Positions 43,459 through 52,906 are shown, counted from the first letter of the stretch. The stretch: DNA of 64,000 nt from an uncultured Lachnospiraceae bacterium (GCA_949840915.1 CATKXY010000001.1:186001-250000); one strand, 5' to 3'. Translations and numbers: made by a program. The notes: generated by a model from the letters alone, not told the origin.

Positions 43459-44247
43459 ATGAAGAAATTTTTGGCTTTGACCTGTATGATTGCCTGTATC
43501 TTTGGACTGACAGCCTGTGGAAGTGATAACGATTACACAAATTATGAGCAGGATAAGCTGAAAGAGGCGGTTGTTTTGACAGAGACGCAGCTGATCCCTG
43601 CCATACAGGATGTGCTGAACAATCCCACGGCCTCCGTGCTCTATGAGTATACTCCTGAGGAAGTGGAGTATATCGTGAGTCAGGTTTATAAGCTCGAGGT
43701 GGATGGCAATGCTTTTATCAAAGCATTGGATTCCTTTTCCGCAGCATATGAGGAGATCGGCGGAACCGGCGAGATTACGGGCTCCACGGCAGACATCGAC
43801 GGCGATCAGATCATTATCAATGTGTCGATAAAGGGTCCTGCACAGGATGCGCAGGCGGAGGTGGTGCTATCCAACGACTTTTTCTTTAAGATGGAGTCGG
43901 CTTCATTAAACAAGATGAGCACCATGGGAGATTTAATGACAAAGGCGGCGCTGAACACGCTGCTTGGCATGGGCTCCGTATTTACGGTGCTGATCCTGAT
44001 CTCACTGATTATCTCCAGCTTCAGCATCATTTCCAAGGTGCAGGCGAAGTCGGCTGATAAAAAGAGCGCGCAGGCTGCACAGAGCGCCGCTGCACAGCCT
44101 TCCCCGGTTTCTGCACCGGAGGACGGGGAGCTTGCGGACGATTGTGAGCTTGTGGCCGTGATTGCTGCGGCTATTGCTGCCAGTGAGGGCGCGGCATCTA
44201 CAGACGGATTCGTGGTGCGTTCCATCAGAAGACGCAGAGTATATTAA
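43459..44247 (+). CDS. OadG-like subunit fused to an extracellular lipoprotein domain
   Basis: The 262-residue product begins with a lipobox (FGLTAC), has an exported alpha/beta domain of about 150 residues, then a membrane helix (SVFTVLILISLIISSFSII) with a cytoplasmic Ala/Lys-rich tail, as in the gamma/delta subunits of sodium-pumping decarboxylases. Usual OadG proteins are under 100 residues and lack the outer domain. The tail (AQAAQSAAAQPSPVSAPE) is a flexible linker. It lies between mmdA and the biotin carrier gene, and so probably anchors the complex. Confidence 0.8.
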   Translation: MKKFLALTCMIACIFGLTACGSDNDYTNYEQDKLKEAVVLTETQLIPAIQDVLNNPTASVLYEYTPEEVEYIVSQVYKLEVDGNAFIKALDSFSAAYEEIGGTGEITGSTADIDGDQIIINVSIKGPAQDAQAEVVLSNDFFFKMESASLNKMSTMGDLMTKAALNTLLGMGSVFTVLILISLIISSFSIISKVQAKSADKKSAQAAQSAAAQPSPVSAPEDGELADDCELVAVIAAAIAASEGAASTDGFVVRSIRRRRVY

Positions 44248-44270
44248 TCAAAAAATGGAGGATATAGAAA

Positions 44271-44645
44271 ATGAAGAATTATACCATTACCGTAAATGGC
44301 AACGTATATGATGTGACAGTGGAAGAAGGGGCATCCACAGGCGCTCCTGTGGCAGCGAAGGCTCCCGCAGCTCCCAAATCCGCCCCCAAGGCAGCTCCGG
44401 CAGCAGCCCCCAAGGCAGCAGGCGGCGCAGGCAGCGTAAAGATCGAGGCCGGTGCAGCAGGCAAAGTGTTTAAACTGGAGGCAAGTGTCGGCCAGGCAGT
44501 GAAGGCCGGTGATGCGGTGGTGATCCTTGAAGCGATGAAGATGGAGATTCCTGTTGTTGCTCCACAGGACGGCACCGTTGCCAGCATTGATGTTGCAGTC
44601 GGCGATTCTGTTGAGGCCGGAGCGCTTCTGGCGACCATGAACTAA
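44271..44645 (+). CDS. biotin carboxyl carrier protein
   Basis: The 124-residue protein has a short N-terminal strand region, an Ala/Pro/Lys-rich swinging linker (residues 27-56), and a biotinyl domain with EAMKMEIP, in which K90 is the biotinylated lysine. Being a free protein, it can serve several transferases. Neither carboxyltransferase in the operon carries its own biotin domain, so this carrier must serve both. Confidence 0.95.
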   Translation: MKNYTITVNGNVYDVTVEEGASTGAPVAAKAPAAPKSAPKAAPAAAPKAAGGAGSVKIEAGAAGKVFKLEASVGQAVKAGDAVVILEAMKMEIPVVAPQDGTVASIDVAVGDSVEAGALLATMN

Positions 44646-44719
44646 GGGCCGGAATCTATCAGACTCAGCATCGCCCTGTACTGATGCAGGCGCTGCATAA
44701 TAACACAGGAGGTCAACAA

Positions 44720-45871
44720 ATGGAATATATAGGTAATACGCTGAACAATCTGATCCATCAGACCGCTTTCTTTAATCTGACGGTCGGGAATTATATCATG
44801 ATTGTAGTGGCGTGCGTTTTCCTTTATCTGGCTATCCGGCATGGGTTTGAGCCTTTGCTCTTAACGCCCATTGCATTCGGTATGCTGCTGGTAAATATCT
44901 ACCCCGATATCATGATCACGCCTGAGGCGTCGGCTAACGGTGTCGGTGGTCTGCTGCACTATTTTTACATTTTGGATGAGTGGGCGATCCTGCCCTCGCT
45001 GATCTTTATGGGCGTGGGCGCGATGACGGACTTCGGACCGCTGATCGCCAATCCCAAGAGCTTCCTTCTGGGCGCTGCCGCACAGTTTGGAATCTTTGCC
45101 GCATATTTCGGCGCGATCTGGATGGGCTTCAACGATATGGCAGCCGCTGCAATCTCCATCATCGGCGGCGCAGACGGCCCTACCTCCATCTTCTTGGCAA
45201 GTAAGCTGGGGCAGACAGCTATCATGGGACCTATCGCGGTGGCGGCGTACTCTTATATGTCGCTGGTGCCCATTATCCAGCCACCCATCATGAAGCTGCT
45301 CACCACGGAGAAGACCCGCAAGATCAAGATGGGTCAGCTCCGTCCCGTGTCCAAGCTGGAGCGGATACTCTTCCCCATCGTTGTAACTCTTGTGGTAGGA
45401 CTGATCCTTCCCACTACGGTTCCCCTGGTTGGTATGCTCATGCTGGGTAACCTGTTCAGAGAGTCCGGCGTGGTGAGACAGCTCCAGGAGACTGCTTCCA
45501 ACGCATTGATGTACATCGTGGTTATCATGCTGGGAACTTCCGTGGGCGCAACCACCAGCGCAGAGGCATTCCTGAACTGGGATACCATAAAGATCGTGCT
45601 GCTGGGTCTGGCTGCTTTCGTATTCGGTACCGCGGCGGGCGTTGTGTTCGGCAATATCATGTGTAAGCTCACCAAGGGCAAGATCAATCCGTTGATCGGT
45701 TCCGCGGGTGTGTCCGCAGTGCCTATGGCGGCCCGCGTGTCACAGAAGGTGGGAGCGGAGGCAGACCCCACCAACTTCCTGCTCATGCATGCCATGGGAC
45801 CTAATGTGGCAGGCGTTATCGGCACGGCGGTGGCGGCCGGTACCTTTATGGCAATCTTCGGTGTGTTTTAA
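44720..45871 (+). CDS. oadB: sodium-pumping decarboxylase beta subunit (OadB type)
   Basis: The 383-residue membrane protein releases CO2 from carboxybiotin and drives Na+ outward. Conserved segments include SIIGGADGPTSIFLASKL, the sodium- and carboxybiotin-binding region, and GSAGVSAVPMAARV toward the end. AGGAGGT precedes ATG 44720; an in-frame ATG at 44684 is upstream of that site. It is the pump shared by oxaloacetate, methylmalonyl-CoA, malonate and glutaconyl-CoA decarboxylases. Confidence 0.95.
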   Translation: MEYIGNTLNNLIHQTAFFNLTVGNYIMIVVACVFLYLAIRHGFEPLLLTPIAFGMLLVNIYPDIMITPEASANGVGGLLHYFYILDEWAILPSLIFMGVGAMTDFGPLIANPKSFLLGAAAQFGIFAAYFGAIWMGFNDMAAAAISIIGGADGPTSIFLASKLGQTAIMGPIAVAAYSYMSLVPIIQPPIMKLLTTEKTRKIKMGQLRPVSKLERILFPIVVTLVVGLILPTTVPLVGMLMLGNLFRESGVVRQLQETASNALMYIVVIMLGTSVGATTSAEAFLNWDTIKIVLLGLAAFVFGTAAGVVFGNIMCKLTKGKINPLIGSAGVSAVPMAARVSQKVGAEADPTNFLLMHAMGPNVAGVIGTAVAAGTFMAIFGVF

Positions 45872-45952
45872 GCGGTGAGGCGGGCCGGAAGGCTTACGCT
45901 TTACAGATTTAATTGTCCGGTAAACAAAATAATAAATGGAGGAATTTCGTAA

Positions 45953-47380
45953 ATGTCAGAACAAGCTAAGAAACCGATCAAAATTACGGAAACCATACTG
46001 CGCGACGCGCACCAGTCTCTGATCGCCACAAGAATGCCTACCGAGCTGATGCTTCCCATTGTTGACAAGATGGATAAGGTCGGCTATCACTCCGTGGAGT
46101 GCTGGGGCGGCGCTACCTTTGACGCATCCCTGCGTTTCCTGAAGGAAGATCCCTGGGACAGACTGAGAAAACTGCGCGACGGCTTCAAGAACACCAAGCT
46201 GCAGATGCTGTTCCGCGGACAGAATATTCTGGGTTACAGACCTTACGCTGATGACGTGGTAGAGTACTTCGTACAGAAGTCCATCTCCAACGGAATCGAT
46301 GTGATCCGTATTTTCGACTGTCTGAACGACCTGCGTAATCTGCAGGCTGCTGTGGATGCAACAAATAAATTCAAGGTGCAGGAGGGACGCGGACATGCAC
46401 AGGTTGCCCTCTCCTACACATTGGGCGATGCCTATACCTTAGAGTACTGGACCGACATGGCCAGAAAGATCGAGGAGATGGGTGCGGATTCCATCTGTAT
46501 CAAGGATATGGCGGGTCTGCTGGTTCCTTACAAGGCAACGGAGATGATCTCCGCTATGAAGAGTGCTACCAAGCTGCCCATTCAGCTGCACACTCACTAT
46601 ACTTCCGGTGTGGCCGGTATGACTTATCTGAAGGCGGTGGAGGCTGGTGTGGATGTGATTGATACCGCCATGAGTCCCTTCGCCATGGGTACGTCCCAGC
46701 CTGCAACGGAGGTGATGGTTGAGACCTTCAAGGGTACAGAGTACGATACGGGCTTCGATCAGAATCTGTTGGCTGAGATCGCGGATTACTTCCGTCCCTA
46801 CAGAGATGAGTGCCTTGCTAACGGTCTGCTCAATCCCAAGGTTATGGGTGTTGATATCAAGACTCTGCTTTATCAGGTACCCGGCGGTATGCTCTCCAAC
46901 ATGGTGAGCCAGCTCAAGGAGCAGAATGCGGAAGACAGATACTATGATGTGCTGCAGGAGATTCCCCGTGTGCGTAAGGATCTGGGCGAGCCTCCTCTGG
47001 TTACGCCTTCCTCTCAGATCGTGGGAACACAGGCGGTATTCAACGTATTGATGGGCGAGCGTTACAAGATGGCCACCAAGGAGACTAAGGCAGTGCTGCG
47101 CGGCGAGTATGGCCAGACTGTAAAGCCCATGAGCCAGGAGGTTATCGACAAGGTTATTCCCGGCGAGAAGAGGATTACCTGCCGTTATGCCGATATGATC
47201 GAGAACGAGCTGGATAAGCTCGAGGGAGAGATGGCAGAGTGGAAGCAGCAGGACGAGGATGTGTTGTCCTATGCACTGTTCCCTCAGGTAGCTACGGATT
47301 TCTTTAAGTATCGTCAGGCACAGCAGCAGAAGGTCGACATGACCCAGGCTGACACCAAGAACGGCGCCTATCCGGTATAA
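45953..47380 (+). CDS. oadA: oxaloacetate decarboxylase alpha / pyruvate carboxylase B-type carboxyltransferase
   Basis: The 475-residue protein is a TIM-barrel carboxyltransferase plus the PYC_OADA helical domain. TETILRDAHQSLIATRM gives the metal-binding Asp, IKDMAGLL the carbamylated Lys, and LHTHYTSG the metal-binding His pair. It transfers the carboxyl of oxaloacetate to biotin, or the reverse. It lacks the C-terminal biotinyl domain found in many OadA proteins (sequence ends GAYPV), so it must use the free carrier at 44271. A strong terminator closes the operon. Confidence 0.94.
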   Translation: MSEQAKKPIKITETILRDAHQSLIATRMPTELMLPIVDKMDKVGYHSVECWGGATFDASLRFLKEDPWDRLRKLRDGFKNTKLQMLFRGQNILGYRPYADDVVEYFVQKSISNGIDVIRIFDCLNDLRNLQAAVDATNKFKVQEGRGHAQVALSYTLGDAYTLEYWTDMARKIEEMGADSICIKDMAGLLVPYKATEMISAMKSATKLPIQLHTHYTSGVAGMTYLKAVEAGVDVIDTAMSPFAMGTSQPATEVMVETFKGTEYDTGFDQNLLAEIADYFRPYRDECLANGLLNPKVMGVDIKTLLYQVPGGMLSNMVSQLKEQNAEDRYYDVLQEIPRVRKDLGEPPLVTPSSQIVGTQAVFNVLMGERYKMATKETKAVLRGEYGQTVKPMSQEVIDKVIPGEKRITCRYADMIENELDKLEGEMAEWKQQDEDVLSYALFPQVATDFFKYRQAQQQKVDMTQADTKNGAYPV

Positions 47381-47410
47381 CCAAAGAAATTAGCGTATAT
47401 ATTATGGAAA

Positions 47411-47456
47411 GAGCGCCGCACCGGATGAAAAGATATATCTGGTGCGGCGCTCTTTT
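47411..47456 (+). terminator. strong rho-independent terminator
   Basis: GAGCGCCGCACC (47411-47422) and GGTGCGGCGCTC (47441-47452) form a perfect 12-bp GC-rich stem, extended by flanking A/T pairs, followed by TTTT. It ends the decarboxylase operon. Confidence 0.95.
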
Positions 47457-47764
47457 AGTTATGGATACGACGGAATCAGAATGCCTTAAGACTTATGGCG
47501 AATTATTTTTTATGTTCTGTGATGATATACAGGACATGGATTTAATCACTGCGTTGCAGGGACGAATATCCCTGTTCGTAGATAATTGTAAAATATTAAA
47601 AAATATGTGGAAAAATGCAGAAAAACCAAATGACAATTAACAGAAAGCATGATACGATAATACTATGACAAGAATGCAAAAATATTTTGCAAAGAGCGTT
47701 TTTTGATTTTAATATAAAAGCTTTCCAAACTAGTGTAAATATATTTAGGGAGGGAAAGAAGAAA

Positions 47765-48123
47765 ATGAAAAAAGTTCGAAAAAAAATTTTAGTATCAGTG
47801 CTACTGTCACTACACAAGGGGTTTTAAAAGGCATTTCTGACGGAACTTATCTGGCAGTTGGAAATACCGGATACCGTATACGAAAGGATACTGATAATAA
47901 ATACAGAGTCTATAGTTATGATGATGTTACCATGAAGGAAGGCTTTGTGCATATGTCTAAGGGAGATGCATTGGTACAATATGTGCATACTTTCTTAGTG
48001 GCAGCAAATGCGGCAGGCTATGAAGTAGTTTATGTGTATGAACAGACCCCCAAAAAAGCCAGATACACATCGTATACTTATGATACTTTGACAGATGGAT
48101 ATTATGTTCCATTTACTAAGTAG
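47765..48123 (+). pseudogene. secreted-protein gene with a frameshift after the signal peptide
   Basis: ATG 47765 follows GGGAGGG and opens a signal-like MKKVRKKILVSVLLSL, but this frame stops at TAA after 20 codons. The adjacent frame, open across the same point, continues TTQGVLKGISDGTYLAV and runs to TAG at 48121-48123, giving about 100 mature residues with no family I recognise. The shift point lies between about 47795 and 47830. It could be a decayed gene or a sequencing error. AT-rich, with no strong match to neighbours. An internal ATG at 47932 would give 63 residues without signal. Confidence 0.55.
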
Positions 48124-48654
48124 CCGGATTAAAAGCAGGAAGAGCATATGGTTTTGGGGGATGCTGCTTCCGGTTTTACTGATGACAGGCTGTGGAAATG
48201 TTGAAGTTGATACAGATAATGCTTCTCCAATGGAAAAGTATGTCTATAAGTATGCGGATGCCTATGGAGTGGAAAGACAGCTTTCAATAGATTATTATGA
48301 TGAATTTACATATTACACATATGAGTACTATGATGCAACATTTGAGAGCGAACCATCTCCTGACTGGGGAATCAACATTTTTTTTCAGGTGAAACAAACT
48401 CAGATTATCTGTATTTTTATAGGTGTTTTGGAAAAGGTTATCAGATTTATGAAGAATATGCAGATGAATATAAAGAGGTGGTTCAGGCAGGGGATTATAA
48501 GGTAGTGTTAATATATACTGAAGATGAAATAGTGGGATACAGTTCAATGGGAACCGAATCCGGTCAAGGTATTTTGCTGCAAATAAGCAATGAACGATGG
48601 GAAGAATTGTCAGATAGGATTATAGAGATAATTTCTTCTGCGGAATATCATTAG
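48095..48654 (+). pseudogene. lipoprotein gene interrupted at an 8-T tract
   Basis: The frame starting at ATG 48095 has a lipobox (VLLMTGC) and runs through EKYVYKYADAYGVERQ to a run of eight T's at 48378-48385. After it the frame reads a nonsense tail to 48505. One extra T would join it to a good frame starting SGETNSDYLYFYRCFG and ending at TAG 48652-48654. So the intact protein would be about 186 residues. The homopolymer suggests slippage, either as decay, phase variation or sequencing error. It overlaps the end of the previous broken gene. Confidence 0.6.
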
Positions 48655-48722
48655 AACATAATCCGGTATTCAATTCCAAATTTAACAGCAGCGTAATAAT
48701 TTTATCTATACATTTGCACACA

Positions 48723-48758
48723 CAGGCCGTAAGAGCGATCTTGCGGTCTGTGTGTCTG
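48723..48758. terminator. hairpin between convergent genes
   Basis: ACACAGGCCGTAAGA and TCTTGCGGTCTGTGT form an imperfect 15-bp stem with a 4-base loop around 48724-48758. A T-run is not evident on either strand, so termination is only suggested. The rest of 48655-48820 holds nothing I can name. Confidence 0.4.
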
Positions 48759-48820
48759 CCCGCCATGGGCGGGATCTAACGGGTGAGAGGTCGGAAGTTC
48801 TCATTTTAAATAAAGTTCTC

Positions 48821-49795
48821 CTACTCGATTGCGGAGGTCTTTTCCTCTGTCAAATCGGAGAGGGGCCTAAAACAATAACCCATTTCCTCCCAGACTGTGA
48901 GCAGTTCGTCCAGAATCTCGCCGTTGGTCCGGGAGGTGTTGTGCAGAAGCACTACGGCTCCCGGGTGAATTCTTTCAGTCAGCTTGTCCAGTGCCGTTTT
49001 GCGGCTGGGCTGATGATCGGCGTCCCAGTCCACATAGGCGAGACTCCAGAGGATGGTGCTGTATCCCAGTTCCTGCGCCATTTCCAGATTGGTAATGCCG
49101 CATTTTCCCTCGGGAGGCCGATAATACATGGCGAGTTGTTCTCCTGTGATCTGTGTATACAATTCCGCCACATCATCCATCTCTTTTTGAAAGGAGGGCA
49201 GATCCGGAAGCGTGTTGACATCGGGATGATTGTAAGTGTGGCTGCCCACCGTATGTCCTTCCTTTACCATCCGCTTCACCAGATCGGGTTCGCTCTCCAG
49301 ATAATGCCCTACCACAAAGAAAGCGGCGGGTGCATCATGTTTTTTCAGAGCATCCAGAATAGGCTCTGTGTTGCCGTTCTCGTAACCGCAGTCAAAAGTC
49401 AGATAGATCACGTTTTCGTCTGCGTCCCCCATAAAATAGGCGTCATATTGCTTCAGCTCTTCGGGGGAGGCGTTCCCGGCAGGCTGCGTCCCTGACTCTC
49501 CAAAACTCAGTCCCCAGCCCAGTGCCTCGGGAGTCAATTTATCGACAAAGGGCTCTGGCGGCTCTGACACGGATTCCGCTTCGGAACGGATGTCTGTATC
49601 AGAACCGGAGCTGTCCGGTGCCGAATTTTCGGACTGTTTCCGGGAAGCCTGCAGAGCTGTGAGCTCCTGCAGGGCTGATAACTTCTGCGCGGGAAATTCC
49701 GGGACTGTCCCGGCTCTGCCTTTGCCGCATCCGGCCCATATTCCCGCTAAACTGACTGCAACTATCATTGACATGACGATACCGGCTTTTTTCAT
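48821..49795 (-). CDS. PdaA-like polysaccharide deacetylase lipoprotein
   Basis: The 324-residue product starts at ATG 49795 behind AGGAGAG. A signal region ends in GIWAGC, a probable lipobox. After a Ser/Glu-rich linker comes a NodB domain: YLTFDCGYENGNTEP holds the catalytic Asp and metal Asp position, SHTYNHPDV the two metal histidines, YYRPPEGK motif 3, and VVLLHNTS the late catalytic histidine. The FDxGYENG form is typical of PdaA, which removes N-acetyl groups from muramic acid for spore-cortex lactam formation. Such a modification also affects lysozyme sensitivity. Confidence 0.9.
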   Translation of the reverse strand: MKKAGIVMSMIVAVSLAGIWAGCGKGRAGTVPEFPAQKLSALQELTALQASRKQSENSAPDSSGSDTDIRSEAESVSEPPEPFVDKLTPEALGWGLSFGESGTQPAGNASPEELKQYDAYFMGDADENVIYLTFDCGYENGNTEPILDALKKHDAPAAFFVVGHYLESEPDLVKRMVKEGHTVGSHTYNHPDVNTLPDLPSFQKEMDDVAELYTQITGEQLAMYYRPPEGKCGITNLEMAQELGYSTILWSLAYVDWDADHQPSRKTALDKLTERIHPGAVVLLHNTSRTNGEILDELLTVWEEMGYCFRPLSDLTEEKTSAIE

Positions 49796-49923
49796 GGGTA
49801 TTTTCTCTCCTGCACGCTTCGTATTCGCCGAAAGGCTTGTCCATAGGATAGCATCTTTGTGCATCATCAGAGAAACAAAACTGCATCAAATTTCAATCAT
49901 TTAGATTTCAACAGGACATTTTC

Positions 49924-52158
49924 TCACAGCAGAGTATCGTCCCGCAGAGCCTCCGCCAGGCGAAGCCGGAGTATCTTTTTTCCGCCGATATAGTAAGCCA
50001 GCGCCACAAACCCGAATACGCCGAGCATAAACGCCAGGATGGGGACGATAGGCAGGACCTTCATAAATTCTGTGGCCTTTAAATGGCTTGCGGTTAACAT
50101 AAACCACATTGCGGCCGCTGTGAGGGGCAGCGTAATCAGTACCGGCCGGACGGCGATGGTCAGCGCTTCTATGCAGAAGACTTTCCGCATACCTTCGGGC
50201 GTCAGGCCCACAGACAGATATCGGGCAAACTCCCTTTTTCTCTGCCGCAGAAATCCCAGCGTGTTGGAAAACACGTTGGCGATCCCGATCAGGGCCAGCA
50301 GGATGCAGAATCCTCCCAAAACAAGTTTGTATCCCCCGATGATCTGTGCGTTTGTGACTTGGGCGTAAAGGCGGTTCTCACTCTCGGTCTCATAGCTGTC
50401 TCCTATAGCCCGGACAGCATCTTTTTCCAGCAGGGTCAATTCGCTCAGACTTGTATGTTCCTGTGCCAGAAGCCTGATCAGGGTGTTGTTTTCGCAGCCG
50501 CCGATCCCAGTCTCTATCCTTGTCCACAGGGACAGCGGCATAAACGCAACCAGCGCATAGTCCGCATATTCTTCTCTCAGAAGAGGGACTTCCCGGGTAC
50601 AGGCCAGCAGAGGAATCTCTATGGGCGCGTTGGCCCGCCCTTGGTCCTGCAGCATGATGGAATCCGTATCCTCCCGGAGATAAGGAAGATATTCCGGGTA
50701 ACGGAAATTACTGTGCAGGCTGTCCCAGATGCGGTTTAAGAGTATGACGCTCTCCCGGTCGGGTGTGGCGTCCAGTTGTCTGCAATACGCTTCAAAGCTC
50801 AGATCGTCCAGGACCACGATAGATGTTTGGATCAGAAAGCGCTCTTTTTCGGAGAGAACCAAAGAGCCTGCCAATGCCTCCGGTCCGCCCAAAGTGAGCA
50901 GCTCGTCGCTGATTCTGTCATTGGGGATCACACTTAAGGCATTAACCTTCTGGTAGGCGGTAGTTTCACGAACGCCGGGCAGGGTCTGCAGTTCTTTGAG
51001 AGAATCAAATTCTTCCAGACCGGTATCATAGACTGTTATCATGACGTCCCATGCATCCTGATAGCGGTCGAAGTAGGTGTATTGTACACTGAGGTCGGAG
51101 AGTGCAAAAAAGCATTGCATCACCGTAAATCCCAGGAAGGAGAGAGTCAGTGACAGCGAGGTGGTGCGCAGGGCTTTTTTCTGTGCTTTCAGGGCATTTC
51201 CCGCAAGCTCTCCCTCCATGCCGAACAGTGCCGACAGCACGGGAGAGTGCTTTTTTGTACGGAAAATGCCATGTGAAAAACAAGTCTTTTGCTTTAACTG
51301 CAGTTCACCGGCATTGCGGATCGCCTCCAGGGGAGTCAGGGAGCTCAGTTTTCTGGCAGGAAGCCATGCGGAAAAGAGTATCGTGAAAGCGGCGGTTAAG
51401 AGTGTGACTGCAAAGACCGCAGGGTGATACGCAAACTGCGCTCCCCGGCTTCCGACAATCGTTGCAGCCATCCGATTGATTCCCTGCATTGTCCCGAAGC
51501 AAAGGACGATACCGGATAGCATACCGGCCAGAGCGGGGCCTGCAGCCAGCAGCAGCGTCTCCTGGACAAGACAGATCAGAATTTGTCTCGGAGTGGCTCC
51601 AATGCTGGATAGGATGCCGAGCTGACGGATCCGGTTGTTCATAGACACGGCAAAGGAATTGTGAATGACCAGAATCAAGGAAAAGCATACGACCGCGATG
51701 ATCACCAGATAAAACGGCATCAAAAGTCTGGGAGCTTTGTCTCCGGGGATACGGATAAAGTACAGGGACAGAAGCTGAAGATTGTAGGAGACGGCACAGT
51801 CCTCCAGTTCCAACGTATCCCTGATCAGGCACATGTCGCGCTGTATCGTTCGCAAATTATGAAAACAGATATCTACCGTATTGTTTGTCTCATCTGACAA
51901 TACCGCGTTGAAGACGGCGCTCTCTACATTCTCGAAGCCGTTGATGGCCGCCAATTGCTCCTCACTGATCCTGCCGGTGATACGTCCCTGCCAGCCGCCT
52001 TCTTCCAAGATGGTTTTCTCGATATCGTCCAACCAGAAGTTATAGAACAGGCTGCATAAAAAGGAGAGAAACAAGGTGGCGATAAAGGCGGCAGCCATGA
52101 TTGAGATGCCCTCGTTACGGTTATTTTTGATATAATCTGCAGAAAAGTCTCGCCACAT
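49924..52158 (-). CDS. ABC transporter permease, FtsX-like (peptide-resistance type)
   Basis: The 744-residue protein has a single N-terminal helix, a first FtsX-type trio of helices (about 175-290), a large middle extracellular domain, and a second FtsX trio at the C-terminus (from about residue 630). This resembles the BceB/MacB-like permeases that resist antimicrobial peptides or export lipids. It lies five bases downstream of its ATPase gene, and both follow a two-component system, the usual setting of Bce-like modules. Substrate unknown. Confidence 0.87.
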   Translation of the reverse strand: MWRDFSADYIKNNRNEGISIMAAAFIATLFLSFLCSLFYNFWLDDIEKTILEEGGWQGRITGRISEEQLAAINGFENVESAVFNAVLSDETNNTVDICFHNLRTIQRDMCLIRDTLELEDCAVSYNLQLLSLYFIRIPGDKAPRLLMPFYLVIIAVVCFSLILVIHNSFAVSMNNRIRQLGILSSIGATPRQILICLVQETLLLAAGPALAGMLSGIVLCFGTMQGINRMAATIVGSRGAQFAYHPAVFAVTLLTAAFTILFSAWLPARKLSSLTPLEAIRNAGELQLKQKTCFSHGIFRTKKHSPVLSALFGMEGELAGNALKAQKKALRTTSLSLTLSFLGFTVMQCFFALSDLSVQYTYFDRYQDAWDVMITVYDTGLEEFDSLKELQTLPGVRETTAYQKVNALSVIPNDRISDELLTLGGPEALAGSLVLSEKERFLIQTSIVVLDDLSFEAYCRQLDATPDRESVILLNRIWDSLHSNFRYPEYLPYLREDTDSIMLQDQGRANAPIEIPLLACTREVPLLREEYADYALVAFMPLSLWTRIETGIGGCENNTLIRLLAQEHTSLSELTLLEKDAVRAIGDSYETESENRLYAQVTNAQIIGGYKLVLGGFCILLALIGIANVFSNTLGFLRQRKREFARYLSVGLTPEGMRKVFCIEALTIAVRPVLITLPLTAAAMWFMLTASHLKATEFMKVLPIVPILAFMLGVFGFVALAYYIGGKKILRLRLAEALRDDTLL

Positions 52159-52163
52159 ACCGC

Positions 52164-52844
52164 CTACCTCCGTCTCTCGTCGCTGATAATACGTCCGTCC
52201 TCGATGGTGATGATGCGGTCAGCCTCCAGAGCGACCCGCTCGTCGTGCGTGATCAGCAAAATAGTCTGGTTCAGATTGCGGTTGGACAGTTTTAGCAGAT
52301 CTACGATCTCCCTGGAGTTTTTCTGGTCCAGATTGCCTGTAGGTTCGTCTGCCAGAAGCAGGGCGGGGCGGTAGATCAGAGAACGGGCGATGGCGGCCCG
52401 CTGCTGCTGGCCGCCCGATAATTGACTCGGAAGTGCATCCAGACGGTCCTCAATGCCCAGAGAATGAACGATCCGGTCAAAATACTCCTGATGTGGTTTT
52501 TTCTTATCCAGCAAAAGCGGCATGAGGATGTTTTTCCGAACGGTGAGTGTGGGAATCAGATTATAGAACTGATAGACCAGTCCTACCTTTCGGCGCCGAA
52601 AGACAGCGGATTGAGAACGGGTCAGGGACGCGATATCCGTCCCTTCGATGATGACTCTGCCGGCGGATGGACTGTCAACACTGCCGAGAATATGCAGAAG
52701 AGTGGATTTGCCGGAGCCGGAGGCTCCTACAATTGCCACAAATTCCCCTTTGTTTACAGACAGGTCAATCCGGTCGAGAGCAATGGTCTGATTGTCGCCG
52801 GAACCGTAAACCTTTCTGATTCCTTCACATTTTAAGATTTCCAT
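52164..52844 (-). CDS. ABC transporter ATP-binding protein
   Basis: The 226-residue protein is a MacB/LolD/BceA-type ATPase with GASGSGKST (Walker A), LSGGQQQRAAIARSL (signature), LLLADEPTGNLD (Walker B) and ILLITHDERVA (H-loop). It powers the FtsX-like permease encoded just downstream. GGAGAGG precedes the start codon. A promoter-like TATAAT lies 57 bases upstream. Confidence 0.95.
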   Translation of the reverse strand: MEILKCEGIRKVYGSGDNQTIALDRIDLSVNKGEFVAIVGASGSGKSTLLHILGSVDSPSAGRVIIEGTDIASLTRSQSAVFRRRKVGLVYQFYNLIPTLTVRKNILMPLLLDKKKPHQEYFDRIVHSLGIEDRLDALPSQLSGGQQQRAAIARSLIYRPALLLADEPTGNLDQKNSREIVDLLKLSNRNLNQTILLITHDERVALEADRIITIEDGRIISDERRR

Positions 52845-52869
52845 AATTCCTCTCCTTCTCTCATAATCG

Positions 52870-52906
52870 GGACAGTTTCACAAAAGTTGTCCTTAGAAGT
52901 ATTATA
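52870..52906 (-). promoter_or_regulatory. candidate promoter and palindrome before the ABC transporter genes
   Basis: On the minus strand TATAAT lies at 52906-52901, without a clear -35. Just downstream GGACA (52870-52874) and TGTCC (52888-52892) form an interrupted palindrome. The gap separates the transporter from the two-component genes, so it may be the site through which that system acts. Confidence 0.4.

Noticed and set aside
47404..47640. 78-codon open frame after the decarboxylase operon
   Set aside because: Its first third is the terminator hairpin itself and it has no ribosome site; it is more likely intergenic.
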